From Thiohalocapsa sp963698775 (lineage in GTDB: Bacteria; Pseudomonadota; Gammaproteobacteria; Chromatiales; Chromatiaceae), in the NCBI GenBank assembly GCA_963698775.1, contig CAVOSE010000054.1, forward strand, positions 1 to 64,000: a stretch of 64,000 nt of DNA, read 5' to 3'. Below are positions 56,301-63,325 of the stretch, in pieces. The notes under the pieces are model-generated. The model made no database searches. It was not told where the DNA came from and worked only from the letters and a program-made list of their open reading frames with translations. The position numbers and the translations under genes are program-made. Position 1 is the first letter of the stretch, and every line of letters begins with the position of its first letter.

Positions 56301-57114
56301 CCACAAAGCCTGACCGCGCTGCGCGAGCAGGGCCGGCTGTTCGGGATCGACCTCAACGGCTACTACGACGTGCTGGCCGATATCGACCAGCGTATCGCCA
56401 CACAGAGCGCGCGCATCACCCGCGAGGTCGCGGAAGACCTGTCCCTCGACGGCGTGTCGGACTCGGCGGTGCGCATCCGCTCACGCATTAGCGAGCTGGA
56501 GTTCTGGCCGCGATCTGAAGGCATTCATCCAGGCCTTCCGCGAATGGCGCGACGACGGTTTCAGCGGTCTCCCCGGCGAGGACTATGTCAGCAGCATGCG
56601 CCGGGCGCTGGACATCATCGGCCGCTCGGCGCAGAGCGGCGGCGTCGCCGGGCTGCTGGAGATCGAACTGCGGCTGCGCGAGGGACAGAGCGATCTGGTG
56701 ATCCGCACCGACCGCCAGCTCAACGAATCGTCCAGCCACGGCATGGCCTATCTGATCCTGTGCAAGTTCCTGCTCGCCTTCACCCGGCTGCTGCGCGGCC
56801 GCGCAGCGGTGACCATCCACTGGCCCATCGATGAACTGGGCACCCTGCACCATCACAACGTGAAGAAGATCTTCGACGCCTGCGCCGCCAACGACATCCG
56901 CGTGCTCGGCGCCTTTCCCAACCCCGACTCGGAGATCCTCGGGCTCTTCGCCAACCGCTACATCGTCGACAAACAGACCCGCCAACTGCAGATCGTCAAG
57001 CCCCGCATCGACGCCATCGCCGCCAGGCTGCGCCAACGCGAGGCGGGCGACCAGGGCGAGGGGTTCTCCAGCGCGGACCCTGCAACGGACATTCATCCAG
57101 AGGAGCGTCTGTAG
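53383..57114 (+). pseudogene. jetC: JetC-like SMC ATPase of a Wadjet/Mks system, three frame changes
   Basis: The motor of an SMC-type complex that senses and restrains plasmid DNA. The head starts MPSLNRIILINTHLQGVVEL, with Walker A GTNASGKTTLQR near residue 30 and YGEYPSRVVPSTRDSFERWY. A very long coiled coil (about residues 250-960) has a hinge-like break near YPGQHSLLEFLRREQPDWET. The C-terminal head has ESSSHGMAYLILCKFLLAF as the ABC-signature region, and Walker B in AVTIHWPIDELGTLHH. Total about 1243 codons. Frame changes occur near 54613 (a TTTT run where TTT would restore QDQRADQLERQ), 54815 and 56505; each is +1, and together they return to the first frame. As written the gene is broken, yet no segment is lost and the rest of the operon is intact. 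Confidence 0.85.
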
Positions 57115-57756
57115 ATGCTATCGACCAAAGGCCATGTCATCGAGCGCCTGCTCCAGGGTGCGTTCATCTGTCGCACCACCGACGAGGACGGCTGGCGCTT
57201 CCTGACCGTGCCGGGCAATCGCGAGGAGGTCGACGCCTACTTCGGCCAGCTCAACCGGCAGATCGCAACCGTCGGCACCGGCGCCGACGGCGAGGTGTTC
57301 TTCTGCGGCTATCGCCAGTTCGACGACGACGAGCGCCGGGTGATCAGCCAGCAGTTCCGCGACATCTGCCAGGCGCTGACGCCCATCGCCGAATGGCTGG
57401 TGCTGGTGCAGGAGGCGGCCGCCCAGGACGCGCCGCTGACCGAGGGTGCGCCGTTGCGTCTGAATGAGCTGCAGACCGTCATCGAAGACACCCCGGCCCT
57501 GCGCGAGCAACTGGCCCGCATCAGCCACTATCGGCTGTTCGGCTCCACCAGCCCGACGGTCGACACACAGGTCAAACTGGTCTTCAAGCGACTCTGCGAG
57601 CTGGGCTATCTGATCCGCCCCAACCCCGAGAAACAGATCTATCTGGCCACGGGCAAGCTGGATTATCTCTACGAGGTGATCCGCTTCATCGACGAGGCCG
57701 AGGGGCTCGGCCTGGAGGCCCAGGCCGAACTCGCGAGCCAGGGCCAGTTGCTGTGA
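57115..57756 (+). CDS. jetB: JetB/MukE-like subunit of the Wadjet/Mks system
   Basis: A 213-aa winged-helix subunit of the KITE type. ATG 57115 follows the jetC stop without any gap. MukE/DUF4194-like features are GHVIERLLQGAFICRTTDED at the start, an acidic middle, and winged-helix blocks LARISHYRLFGSTSP and VKLVFKRLCELGYLIRPNPE ending in KLDYLYEVIRFIDEAEG. It should bridge the kleisin JetA and the JetC heads. It is intact, with no frame changes, in contrast to the gene before it. GTG of jetA overlaps its stop by four bases. Confidence 0.85.
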   Translation: MLSTKGHVIERLLQGAFICRTTDEDGWRFLTVPGNREEVDAYFGQLNRQIATVGTGADGEVFFCGYRQFDDDERRVISQQFRDICQALTPIAEWLVLVQEAAAQDAPLTEGAPLRLNELQTVIEDTPALREQLARISHYRLFGSTSPTVDTQVKLVFKRLCELGYLIRPNPEKQIYLATGKLDYLYEVIRFIDEAEGLGLEAQAELASQGQLL

Positions 57757-58973
57757 GCGGCACGCTGCGACAGTCCGGGGTGCGCTTTCTGCGCCAGCTC
57801 GGACGCCAGGCCGAGCCCATCATGGACGCCTACCTGGCCGGCTCGGTGGCGGATGACGCGCTGGAGCCCGGCGTGCAGGAGCGCCTGGTCAAGGACGGCA
57901 TCCTCTATCGCCCCGAGCCCGGCGCGGACCTGCACCTGCGCCGCGTCGTTCGGGCGCTGCTCGAAGAGGCCCTGCGCGATGAGCGCAACCGCCAGATCGA
58001 CGCCAACACCGGCTCGGCGCTGGCCAGCTTCAAGACCTTGGCCGACCACTACAAAGAGGCCCACCATCAGGGCGACTACGCCGCCGCCGAGGTCTATCTG
58101 GCCGACCTGAGAGAGCACGTCTACGCCTTCGGCGAGACCCTACAGCACAGCATCCGCGTGCTCTGGAGTCGCATCAATAACGAGTTCGGCTACGTCGGCA
58201 CGCTCAACGCCAAGATCCGCGAAAACGAGCTGGCGCAGACTCAGGTCAGCGAGCTGCTCAGCGGGCTGGAACTGGTCAGTTTCCAGGCGCTGGCCGAGAC
58301 CGCTGGCGATCTTCGCGAACTGCGCCATCTGCTGGTGACCAACCTGCAACGCACGCTCAGCGCCTGCACCCAGGAGCTGAGTATCGTGCAGGGGCGACTG
58401 CTCGAACTGCTGGGCCGCTTCCGCGAGATCCGCGGGCGCACCCGACTGCTCAAGGGCTGGCTGCTGCACATGGAGCAGCATCCGGACTATGAGGTCGCAC
58501 CCCATGCCGCGGCCAGGTCGGTGCCGCAGTTGTTCAACCAGGCCGCACCCGTGCTGGCCCCGGCGAGCCTGGACATCCACGACCCAACCCTGGAATCCGA
58601 GCTGCTGGCCCTGCTGGCCCCGATCCGCGCCCAGCAGACGCAGGACCGACCTGCCCAGTCCCTGGGCGACGCGCCCGAACTGACGCTGCACACACCGGAC
58701 GCCTTCGAGGTCCGGTCCAGCCCGATCCGCATGGCGGTGGACGCCTATTTCTGCCAGGTCATCGACAGCGGCCAGGCGATCTCGGCGCTCGACTACCATC
58801 GCCAAGAGACCCTGCCCTGGGATACCGAGAGCTGGCTGTATCAGGTGATCGGTGGCTACGACGGCCTACCCGAGGCGCAGAAGCACCACTTCGAGCTGGA
58901 CATGATTGGCGAGCCGCATCCGCTCTACAGCGGCAACTTCATCATTCGCGACCTGCGGCTATGGCTGGCCTGA
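57753..58973 (+). CDS. jetA: JetA/MukF-like kleisin of the Wadjet/Mks system
   Basis: A 406-aa kleisin-like protein with GTG start inside the jetB stop. The N-terminal winged helix is in LRQSGVRFLRQLGRQ to GILYRPEPGADLHLRRVVRA. A long helical middle (ALASFKTLADHYKEAHHQGD, SRINNEFGYVGTLNAKIREN, AETAGDLRELRHLLVTNLQR) should bind the JetC neck. A proline-rich linker (QAAPVLAPASLDIHDP) leads to a C-terminal winged helix ending in NFIIRDLRLWLA. Gene order and size match the kleisin of Wadjet and MksF. JetD starts 12 bp before its stop, so the three genes are translationally coupled. Confidence 0.85.
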   Translation: MSGTLRQSGVRFLRQLGRQAEPIMDAYLAGSVADDALEPGVQERLVKDGILYRPEPGADLHLRRVVRALLEEALRDERNRQIDANTGSALASFKTLADHYKEAHHQGDYAAAEVYLADLREHVYAFGETLQHSIRVLWSRINNEFGYVGTLNAKIRENELAQTQVSELLSGLELVSFQALAETAGDLRELRHLLVTNLQRTLSACTQELSIVQGRLLELLGRFREIRGRTRLLKGWLLHMEQHPDYEVAPHAAARSVPQLFNQAAPVLAPASLDIHDPTLESELLALLAPIRAQQTQDRPAQSLGDAPELTLHTPDAFEVRSSPIRMAVDAYFCQVIDSGQAISALDYHRQETLPWDTESWLYQVIGGYDGLPEAQKHHFELDMIGEPHPLYSGNFIIRDLRLWLA

Positions 58974-59788
58974 GCAAGCGGCACATGCAGGCGGTGCATC
59001 GCCTGCTGCGCGAGGGTCTGGACAGCGTGGCGCGCTCGCCGACCTGGGACGAGATTCAGCAGGCCTTCGAGCTGGGCGAGACCCGCGGCCGGCGACTGCA
59101 CTTCAGTGCCGAGCAACGCCGCGAGCTGCGTGCACAGGCCGAGCGGGCCTGGGGCTTCGACCCGCTCGCCGGCGTGCCCGAGGGCAATCGCCGACAGGTC
59201 GCCGCCAGCGCGATCGATGAGAAGATCGCCGGCGAGCGACCGGACGATCGGCATGTGCTCGTCAAGGGCCAGTTGCCGGCACCGCTGCCAAGCCTGACGC
59301 CCGAGCTGAGTCTGCGCGTCCCCCTGACGGCGCTGCGTCTCGACGCGATCAGCCAAGTCGTCGTCGTCGAGAACCTGGACAGCTTCGACGACTGGCACGC
59401 CTTCGCCGCACCCACCGAACTCGCCGACAGCCTGGTGCTCTATCGCGGCCACGGCGGACTCGCGCGCGGCACCCGCCAGCTACTGACCATCCTGCCCGAA
59501 CAGATCCGCGTCACGGTCTTCCCCGACTGGGACCCGGCCGGGCTGCGCATCGCCCACACGCTGCCCCGCGCCGATGCCCTGCTGCTGCCCGATCTCGACG
59601 AACGCCTGCTCGCCAAGGGCAGCCGAGCGCACTTCGCCCGGCAGCATCAGGCCGCGCAGTATCTCGACAATGCGACGCTGGACGGGTGGGGCGCGGTTTG
59701 GGAGGCGATGAAGGCCGCGCAGGTCAGTATCAAACAGCAGCACATGCTCGCGCTCGGGGTGCGACTGCGGTGGGTTGCCCGGCAGTGA
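58961..59788 (+). CDS. jetD: JetD-like TOPRIM nuclease of the Wadjet/Mks system
   Basis: The nuclease that cuts captured circular DNA. The 275-aa product has a helical N-terminus (LSKRHMQAVHRLLREGLDSV) and a TOPRIM domain: the glutamate strand VVVVENLDSFDDW near residue 130 and the DxD strand VTVFPDWDPAGLRIAH near 190, then LLLPDLDERLLAKGS. It is shorter than type I JetD, which has about 380-400 residues with an added N-terminal DUF3322 part, so it belongs to another Wadjet subtype or a relative such as MksG. The active-site residues are present and the gene is intact. Confidence 0.85.
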   Translation: MAGLSKRHMQAVHRLLREGLDSVARSPTWDEIQQAFELGETRGRRLHFSAEQRRELRAQAERAWGFDPLAGVPEGNRRQVAASAIDEKIAGERPDDRHVLVKGQLPAPLPSLTPELSLRVPLTALRLDAISQVVVVENLDSFDDWHAFAAPTELADSLVLYRGHGGLARGTRQLLTILPEQIRVTVFPDWDPAGLRIAHTLPRADALLLPDLDERLLAKGSRAHFARQHQAAQYLDNATLDGWGAVWEAMKAAQVSIKQQHMLALGVRLRWVARQ

Positions 59789-59922
59789 TGGGCGTACCCA
59801 GCGCTGCGCAGTTGCATGTCGGGGCGTGGCGCCCCTGTGCCCGCGGACGCTGCGCTTGAGGCGGGCGCGCAGTCGTCTCGCCGTGATCGACCAACAGTCG
59901 CTGATCCTGTGGTGTGTTTGAG

Positions 59923-60057
59923 ATGCGCGATGCCGACCTGCCGGGCGTTCGCCTCGGCGACAAGTTGCAACTCAACGTGGTCGAATTGTGCAAGGCCGAG
60001 CGCTTAGGGCAACTGCCGCGCACCTCATCTGTTTGGTTGGCATGTACGGCGCTTTAG
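59923..60057 (+). pseudogene. Rpn/PD-(D/E)XK transposase-nuclease remnant
   Basis: A 44-codon stretch reads MRDADLPGVRLGDKLQLNVV followed by VELCKAERLG, which resembles the part of Rpn-type (PD-(D/E)XK nuclease transposase) proteins just after the catalytic domain. Both ends of the gene are missing, and the stop lies in the palindrome before tacA. The family link is by pattern memory and uncertain. The rest of the 300 bp between jetD and tacA has no other recognised gene. Confidence 0.35.
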
Positions 60058-60064
60058 CCGTACA
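60043..60064. promoter_or_regulatory. Inverted-repeat operator upstream of tacA
   Basis: TGTACGGC-GCTTTA-GCCGTACA is a perfect 8-bp inverted repeat ending 30 bp before the tacA start. Position and TGTAC core suit a binding site for the DUF1778/TacA-TacT complex, which represses its own promoter. Confidence 0.7.
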
Positions 60065-60094
60065 ATTCCGCCAGACTCAAAGAGCGAAACGACC

Positions 60095-60370
60095 ATGAAA
60101 GCCAAATCCAAGCGCATCGAGGCACGGGTCAAACCGGACACCCTCGTCCTGGTACAGCGGGCCGCGGAGCTGCAAGGCAGCTCGGTGAGCGAGTTCGTCG
60201 TCGCGGCGGCAGAGATGGCGGCACGCAGGGCCTTGGAAGAGGCATCGACCGTACGCCTGTCCATCGAGGATCAACGCCGCTTCGTGGAACTGCTGCTGAG
60301 TCCGCCGGAGCCGGCGCCGGCCTTAGAGCATGCGCGCGCCGCTCATGAGGCGCTGATCGGTCCCCTATGA
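60095..60370 (+). CDS. tacA: TacA-type DUF1778 antitoxin
   Basis: A 91-aa ribbon-helix-helix antitoxin of the DUF1778 family. The DNA-binding part is KRIEARVKPDTLVLVQRAAE with GSSVSEFVVAAAEMAARRAL; the C-terminal tail RLSIEDQRRFVELLLSPPEP is the segment that wraps the acetyltransferase toxin and blocks its active site. The toxin gene overlaps by four bases. A perfect inverted repeat just upstream supports autorepression. Confidence 0.92.
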   Translation: MKAKSKRIEARVKPDTLVLVQRAAELQGSSVSEFVVAAAEMAARRALEEASTVRLSIEDQRRFVELLLSPPEPAPALEHARAAHEALIGPL

Positions 60371-60870
60371 CGGACCCCCTCTTCGAGATCGGGCTTCTCG
60401 GCAAGGAGGATCGCTCGGACTTCTGCTGCGGAAGCGAGCCGTTGGATCGCTACTTGACGAACCAGGCCAGCCAGGATGTGCGCCGCCGGGTCAGCGTCTG
60501 CTACCTGGCACTGGAGAAGGCCACTGGACGGATCGCGGGCTATTACACGCTGTCGGCTGTCGATGTCCCGGTCTCCGATCTTTCCCCTGAAACAGCACGC
60601 CGGCTACCCCGTTACCCCTCGGTACCGGTGGCCCGCATCGGGCGGCTTGCCATTGATCGGCGCTTCCAGGGCCGCGGACTCGGGGGGGCGCTCCTGCTCA
60701 ACGCGGCGATGCGTGCCTTACGCTCGGAGATCGCGGTCTTCGCCCTGTTGGTCGATGCCAAGGACGACGCGGCCGCGGCCTTCTACCGCCACCATGGGTT
60801 CACCGCCTTCGCGTCCAATCCTTACCAGCTCATCGCGCCGCTCGACCTCTTCCGCAAGCTGCTCGGTTAA
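60367..60870 (+). CDS. tacT: TacT-type GNAT acetyltransferase toxin
   Basis: A 167-aa GNAT toxin that acetylates the amino acid on charged tRNA and stops translation. The N-terminus has the family's CCGSEPLDRYLTNQASQD. The acetyl-CoA loop is RFQGRGLGGALLLNAAMRAL (Q/RxxGxG pattern) near residue 98; the catalytic tyrosine lies in AAAFYRHHGFTAFAS near residue 140. All conserved positions are present, so toxin and antitoxin look intact and functional. Confidence 0.92.
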   Translation: MTDPLFEIGLLGKEDRSDFCCGSEPLDRYLTNQASQDVRRRVSVCYLALEKATGRIAGYYTLSAVDVPVSDLSPETARRLPRYPSVPVARIGRLAIDRRFQGRGLGGALLLNAAMRALRSEIAVFALLVDAKDDAAAAFYRHHGFTAFASNPYQLIAPLDLFRKLLG

Positions 60871-61014
60871 GCGAGGCTGCGTGCCGCGAATTCCACTGGC
60901 GGCTTCGGTGCAGCCGAGATCTACTTCACACGGCCTTCGAGTCAGAATTCGCCGGGCCGACGACCGATTTGATGCGCATCTCCAACAACTGAAGAACTCA
61001 ACTGGAAGTCAATC

Positions 61015-61359
61015 ATGAAGAATCTGCAGGAGATCATGAACTCCCTCCCGGCAGAGCGTCGAGCAAAGATCGATGCGCGAGCCGAGGCATTGATCGCGGA
61101 AGAAATGACGCTGCGCGATCTGCGCAAAGCACAAGACCTCACGCAAGAGCGCATGGCGGAATTGCTCGGGGTGGGACAGGAGAGCATCTCAAGACTAGAA
61201 GGCAGGGCAGACATGTTTTTGTCCACGTTACGCGGCTACATCACCGCCATGGGTGGCTCACTCGATCTGGTTGTACGCTTTCCTGATAGACCGGCGGTTT
61301 CCTTATCGGCGCTCTCTGCGTCGCGGAACGACAACAAAGAAACGACGGGCCGGGCTTAG
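61015..61359 (+). CDS. XRE-family antitoxin-like regulator
   Basis: A 114-aa protein with a central XRE helix-turn-helix: LRDLRKAQDLTQERMAELLG followed by VGQESISRLEGRADMFLSTL, and LRGYITAMGGSLDLVVRFPD. This is the layout of HigA-like antitoxins. GGAAG lies 6 bp before ATG 61015. The toxin usually encoded just upstream is not seen: the 145 bp before it contain only a short frame ending ADDRFDAHLQQLKNSTGSQS, possibly the tail of a lost RelE/HigB-type toxin. The last 20 residues are polar and may be disordered. Confidence 0.85.
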   Translation: MKNLQEIMNSLPAERRAKIDARAEALIAEEMTLRDLRKAQDLTQERMAELLGVGQESISRLEGRADMFLSTLRGYITAMGGSLDLVVRFPDRPAVSLSALSASRNDNKETTGRA

Positions 61360-61434
61360 CTGTAGTTTCATTCCGATTTTTGCGGTCCCCTTTTTGGATG
61401 GGTTACCTCCTCCTGTCAGATTGAGCGGCGTGTT

Positions 61435-61965
61435 ATGGAATTTGTCGTCCTCCAAACCGAAGCCAAGCGCTCACCTGCCCAGGGGCGTGAAACCGGCTAT
61501 CTGTGGACTGATCAGTGGGATGAATGGTTCACCTACAGCACGATGTACTACTTCACCTATTTCGACCGGGCGGGCGAAAAGCACGAGATCGGATCGGTGA
61601 AAATCGGGCAGTTCGATTGGCAGCCCAAGCAGCGGCGCCCCGACATACCGGAGCGGTTCGAGCAACTGTCGGACGCCTTCTTCTCGCTCGGCCAGGACAT
61701 CGACTACTACAAAGCGCTGATGGAGGTCGCCGAAGACGAACGCGTCGCGATATTCAACGCGCTCAGGGACGTCGCCTATGACAAAGAGCTGTACGCGCGG
61801 GCGCTCGAAGAAGAGGTGATGACCCAATCCCTCATGCGCTCGACGAGCCCGCGCAAGGTGGAGATCCAGTACCGCGCCGTGCTGACGGACGGCGCCGAGC
61901 TCACGCCCTACGAGTTCTCCTACCGGGCGGCGAAGACACCGAAGTCCCTCACCGACCCGGTTTAA
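61435..61965 (+). CDS. Uncharacterised protein beside an IS element, perhaps a truncated AAA ATPase N-terminus
   Basis: A 176-aa protein with aromatic-rich start (RETGYLWTDQWDEWFTYSTM, then YYFTYFDRAGEKHEIGSVKI) and a helical second half (FFSLGQDIDYYKALMEVAED, VAYDKELYARALEEEVMTQS). From memory, similar sequences form the N-terminus of larger proteins that continue into an ATP-binding domain with a GRNGVGKT-type motif. Here the frame ends with TAA 12 bp before the left end of an IS element, and no Walker motif is present. So it may be a gene cut by the insertion, or a complete small protein. The ATG at 61435 has no strong ribosome site. Confidence 0.5.
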   Translation: MEFVVLQTEAKRSPAQGRETGYLWTDQWDEWFTYSTMYYFTYFDRAGEKHEIGSVKIGQFDWQPKQRRPDIPERFEQLSDAFFSLGQDIDYYKALMEVAEDERVAIFNALRDVAYDKELYARALEEEVMTQSLMRSTSPRKVEIQYRAVLTDGAELTPYEFSYRAAKTPKSLTDPV

Positions 61966-61994
61966 CTCGACTTTAAGGTGATTTCCGGAATCGT

Positions 61995-63226
61995 TTATAC
62001 CGGATTGACAGGTAGGATCAGGATATCCCATTTGGGTAAATCCGGATTGCGCACCAAGCGCGCTTCGACGGCGCGCATGGCCTCCTTGGTCAGAGTGACG
62101 CCTTTCTCGTAGACGCTGCGGCTGAGCTCGACGACAGGATGGACGCTTTTCCAGGTCATCGACTTGGCCCAATTGAGCATGGTCTGGGCATCGGTCAACA
62201 GGGTGCCGTTCCAATGCTGCTCGAGGATGCCCCAGCAACGCTCGATCGGGTTGTACTTGCTGTGGTAGGGCGGGTAGTACAAGAGCTGGATCGGTTTGCC
62301 GATGGCATCGGCGAACTGCACCATGCGCGCGAGAAACTGCGTGCGCCGCCCGTTGCTCTGCGGTCCGTTGTCGGCGTTGATCTGCAGCAGCGAGACGTCA
62401 ACGCGCTGTCGTGCGGGTACCTGTTGCCACCAGGCTTGAAGGGCATCAACGATGAAATCGCTAGTCTTGGCCGAGCTGCCGAAGGTCAGATGCAGCGCAC
62501 CGCTGTCCTCGTCGACGATGCCGAAGGGGGTGTATTTCTCTTTGCAGCCCATGTCATGGTCGGCGGCCTGCGTGTCGCCGCGTGTCTTGCCGCCGCGCGC
62601 GTACGGGCCGATCTGCACGGTAGCCTTGCAGTCGATGCTCACGCGTAGAACGCCGGCGCCCTCGCCATGGGCATCTTTGGCGCGGATGTTGTCGAAGATG
62701 GCGTCGGTTTCGGGGAGTTTTTTTGGGGTTTCGCCTTGAGCACCGGACGCCGCCGGTAGCCATTGCGGTTGAGCACCTCGGCCAGGGTGCTCGGTGAGGG
62801 CAAGACCTGCTCGGAAAACTCCAGGGCGCGCAGTTGCCGCAGCGCCTCGGCGACGGTCAACCGTGTGTAGCACAACGGGCCTCGAAAACTCGGGGCTTGC
62901 TGCGCGTGCGCCTGCGCCAACGACCATAGCGCCTCGGCTACCGCGGGATGTTTGTCCTCCCAGCGTTTGTCGCCACCGACGGCCGGCTGCGCGCTTAAGC
63001 AGACCACCCCTGTGCGCTGCTCGTGCAGGCCAAGCTGAACGGCTGCGCGACTCCAACCGAAGAGGTCCTCTGCACGCCGAGCGCTGCCGGCGCAGTATTT
63101 CAGCGCCATTTCCGCCTGGAACGCACGCCGTTTGACCAGTGACATGCTTACGGCAGCCCGCTTGATATCAGCAATGTGGCCTGCGTTGGGTACGACGTGA
63201 GATTCCGTGCTTTGATCGGTTCGCAT
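61995..63226 (-). CDS. ISAzo13-like transposase, expressed by apparent -1 frameshift
   Basis: A DDE transposase in two overlapping frames. The first (63226 to 62639) has the N-terminal DNA-binding part: RAFQAEMALKYCAGSARRAE, EDLFGWSRAAVQLGLHEQRT, YTRLTVAEALRQLRAL and LAEVLNRNGYRRR. The second frame (to 61995) carries the catalytic part: VLRVSIDCKATVQIGPYARG with the first Asp, LLQINADNGPQSNGRRTQFL with the second, and YPPYHSKYNPIERCWGILEQ with the glutamate. They join at a canonical slippery heptamer A AAA AAC at 62723-62717, where a -1 shift restores one protein of about 410 residues. If ribosomes do not slip, the gene is dead. Assigned to ISAzo13 from the NADNGPQSNGRRTQF and PPYHSKYNPIE blocks. 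Confidence 0.8.
62717..62723 (-). promoter_or_regulatory. Slippery heptamer A AAA AAC for -1 ribosomal frameshifting
   Basis: On the minus strand the zero-frame codons are CAA AAA AAC, giving the classical X-XXY-YYZ heptamer. A -1 shift leads from frame one (ending PQKNSP) into the catalytic frame (PKKLPETDAIF). The run is seven A in total, so a one-base sequencing error in the homopolymer is the rival explanation. Confidence 0.65.
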
Positions 63227-63325
63227 CTGGCTTGGCCCTTATCTTCAGGTCGGGCATCAACTATCGAATACAACGGTATAAAAGTTCGTGGAAATCGCCC
63301 GAGGTACCGCCGCGTCCATGGCCGG

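Larger units (their letters stand above)
61977..63300. mobile_element. IS element, ISAzo13-like
   Basis: A 1.32-kb insertion sequence holding one transposase gene on the minus strand. Imperfect terminal inverted repeats of about 26 bp are visible: left end 61977-62002 contains GATTTCCGGAA and TTTATACCG; the right end, read inward from 63300, contains GATTTCCACGAA and TTTTATACCG. I could not find a target-site duplication. It separates an unknown truncated-looking gene on the left from a 5'-truncated patatin-like gene on the right. Confidence 0.8.
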
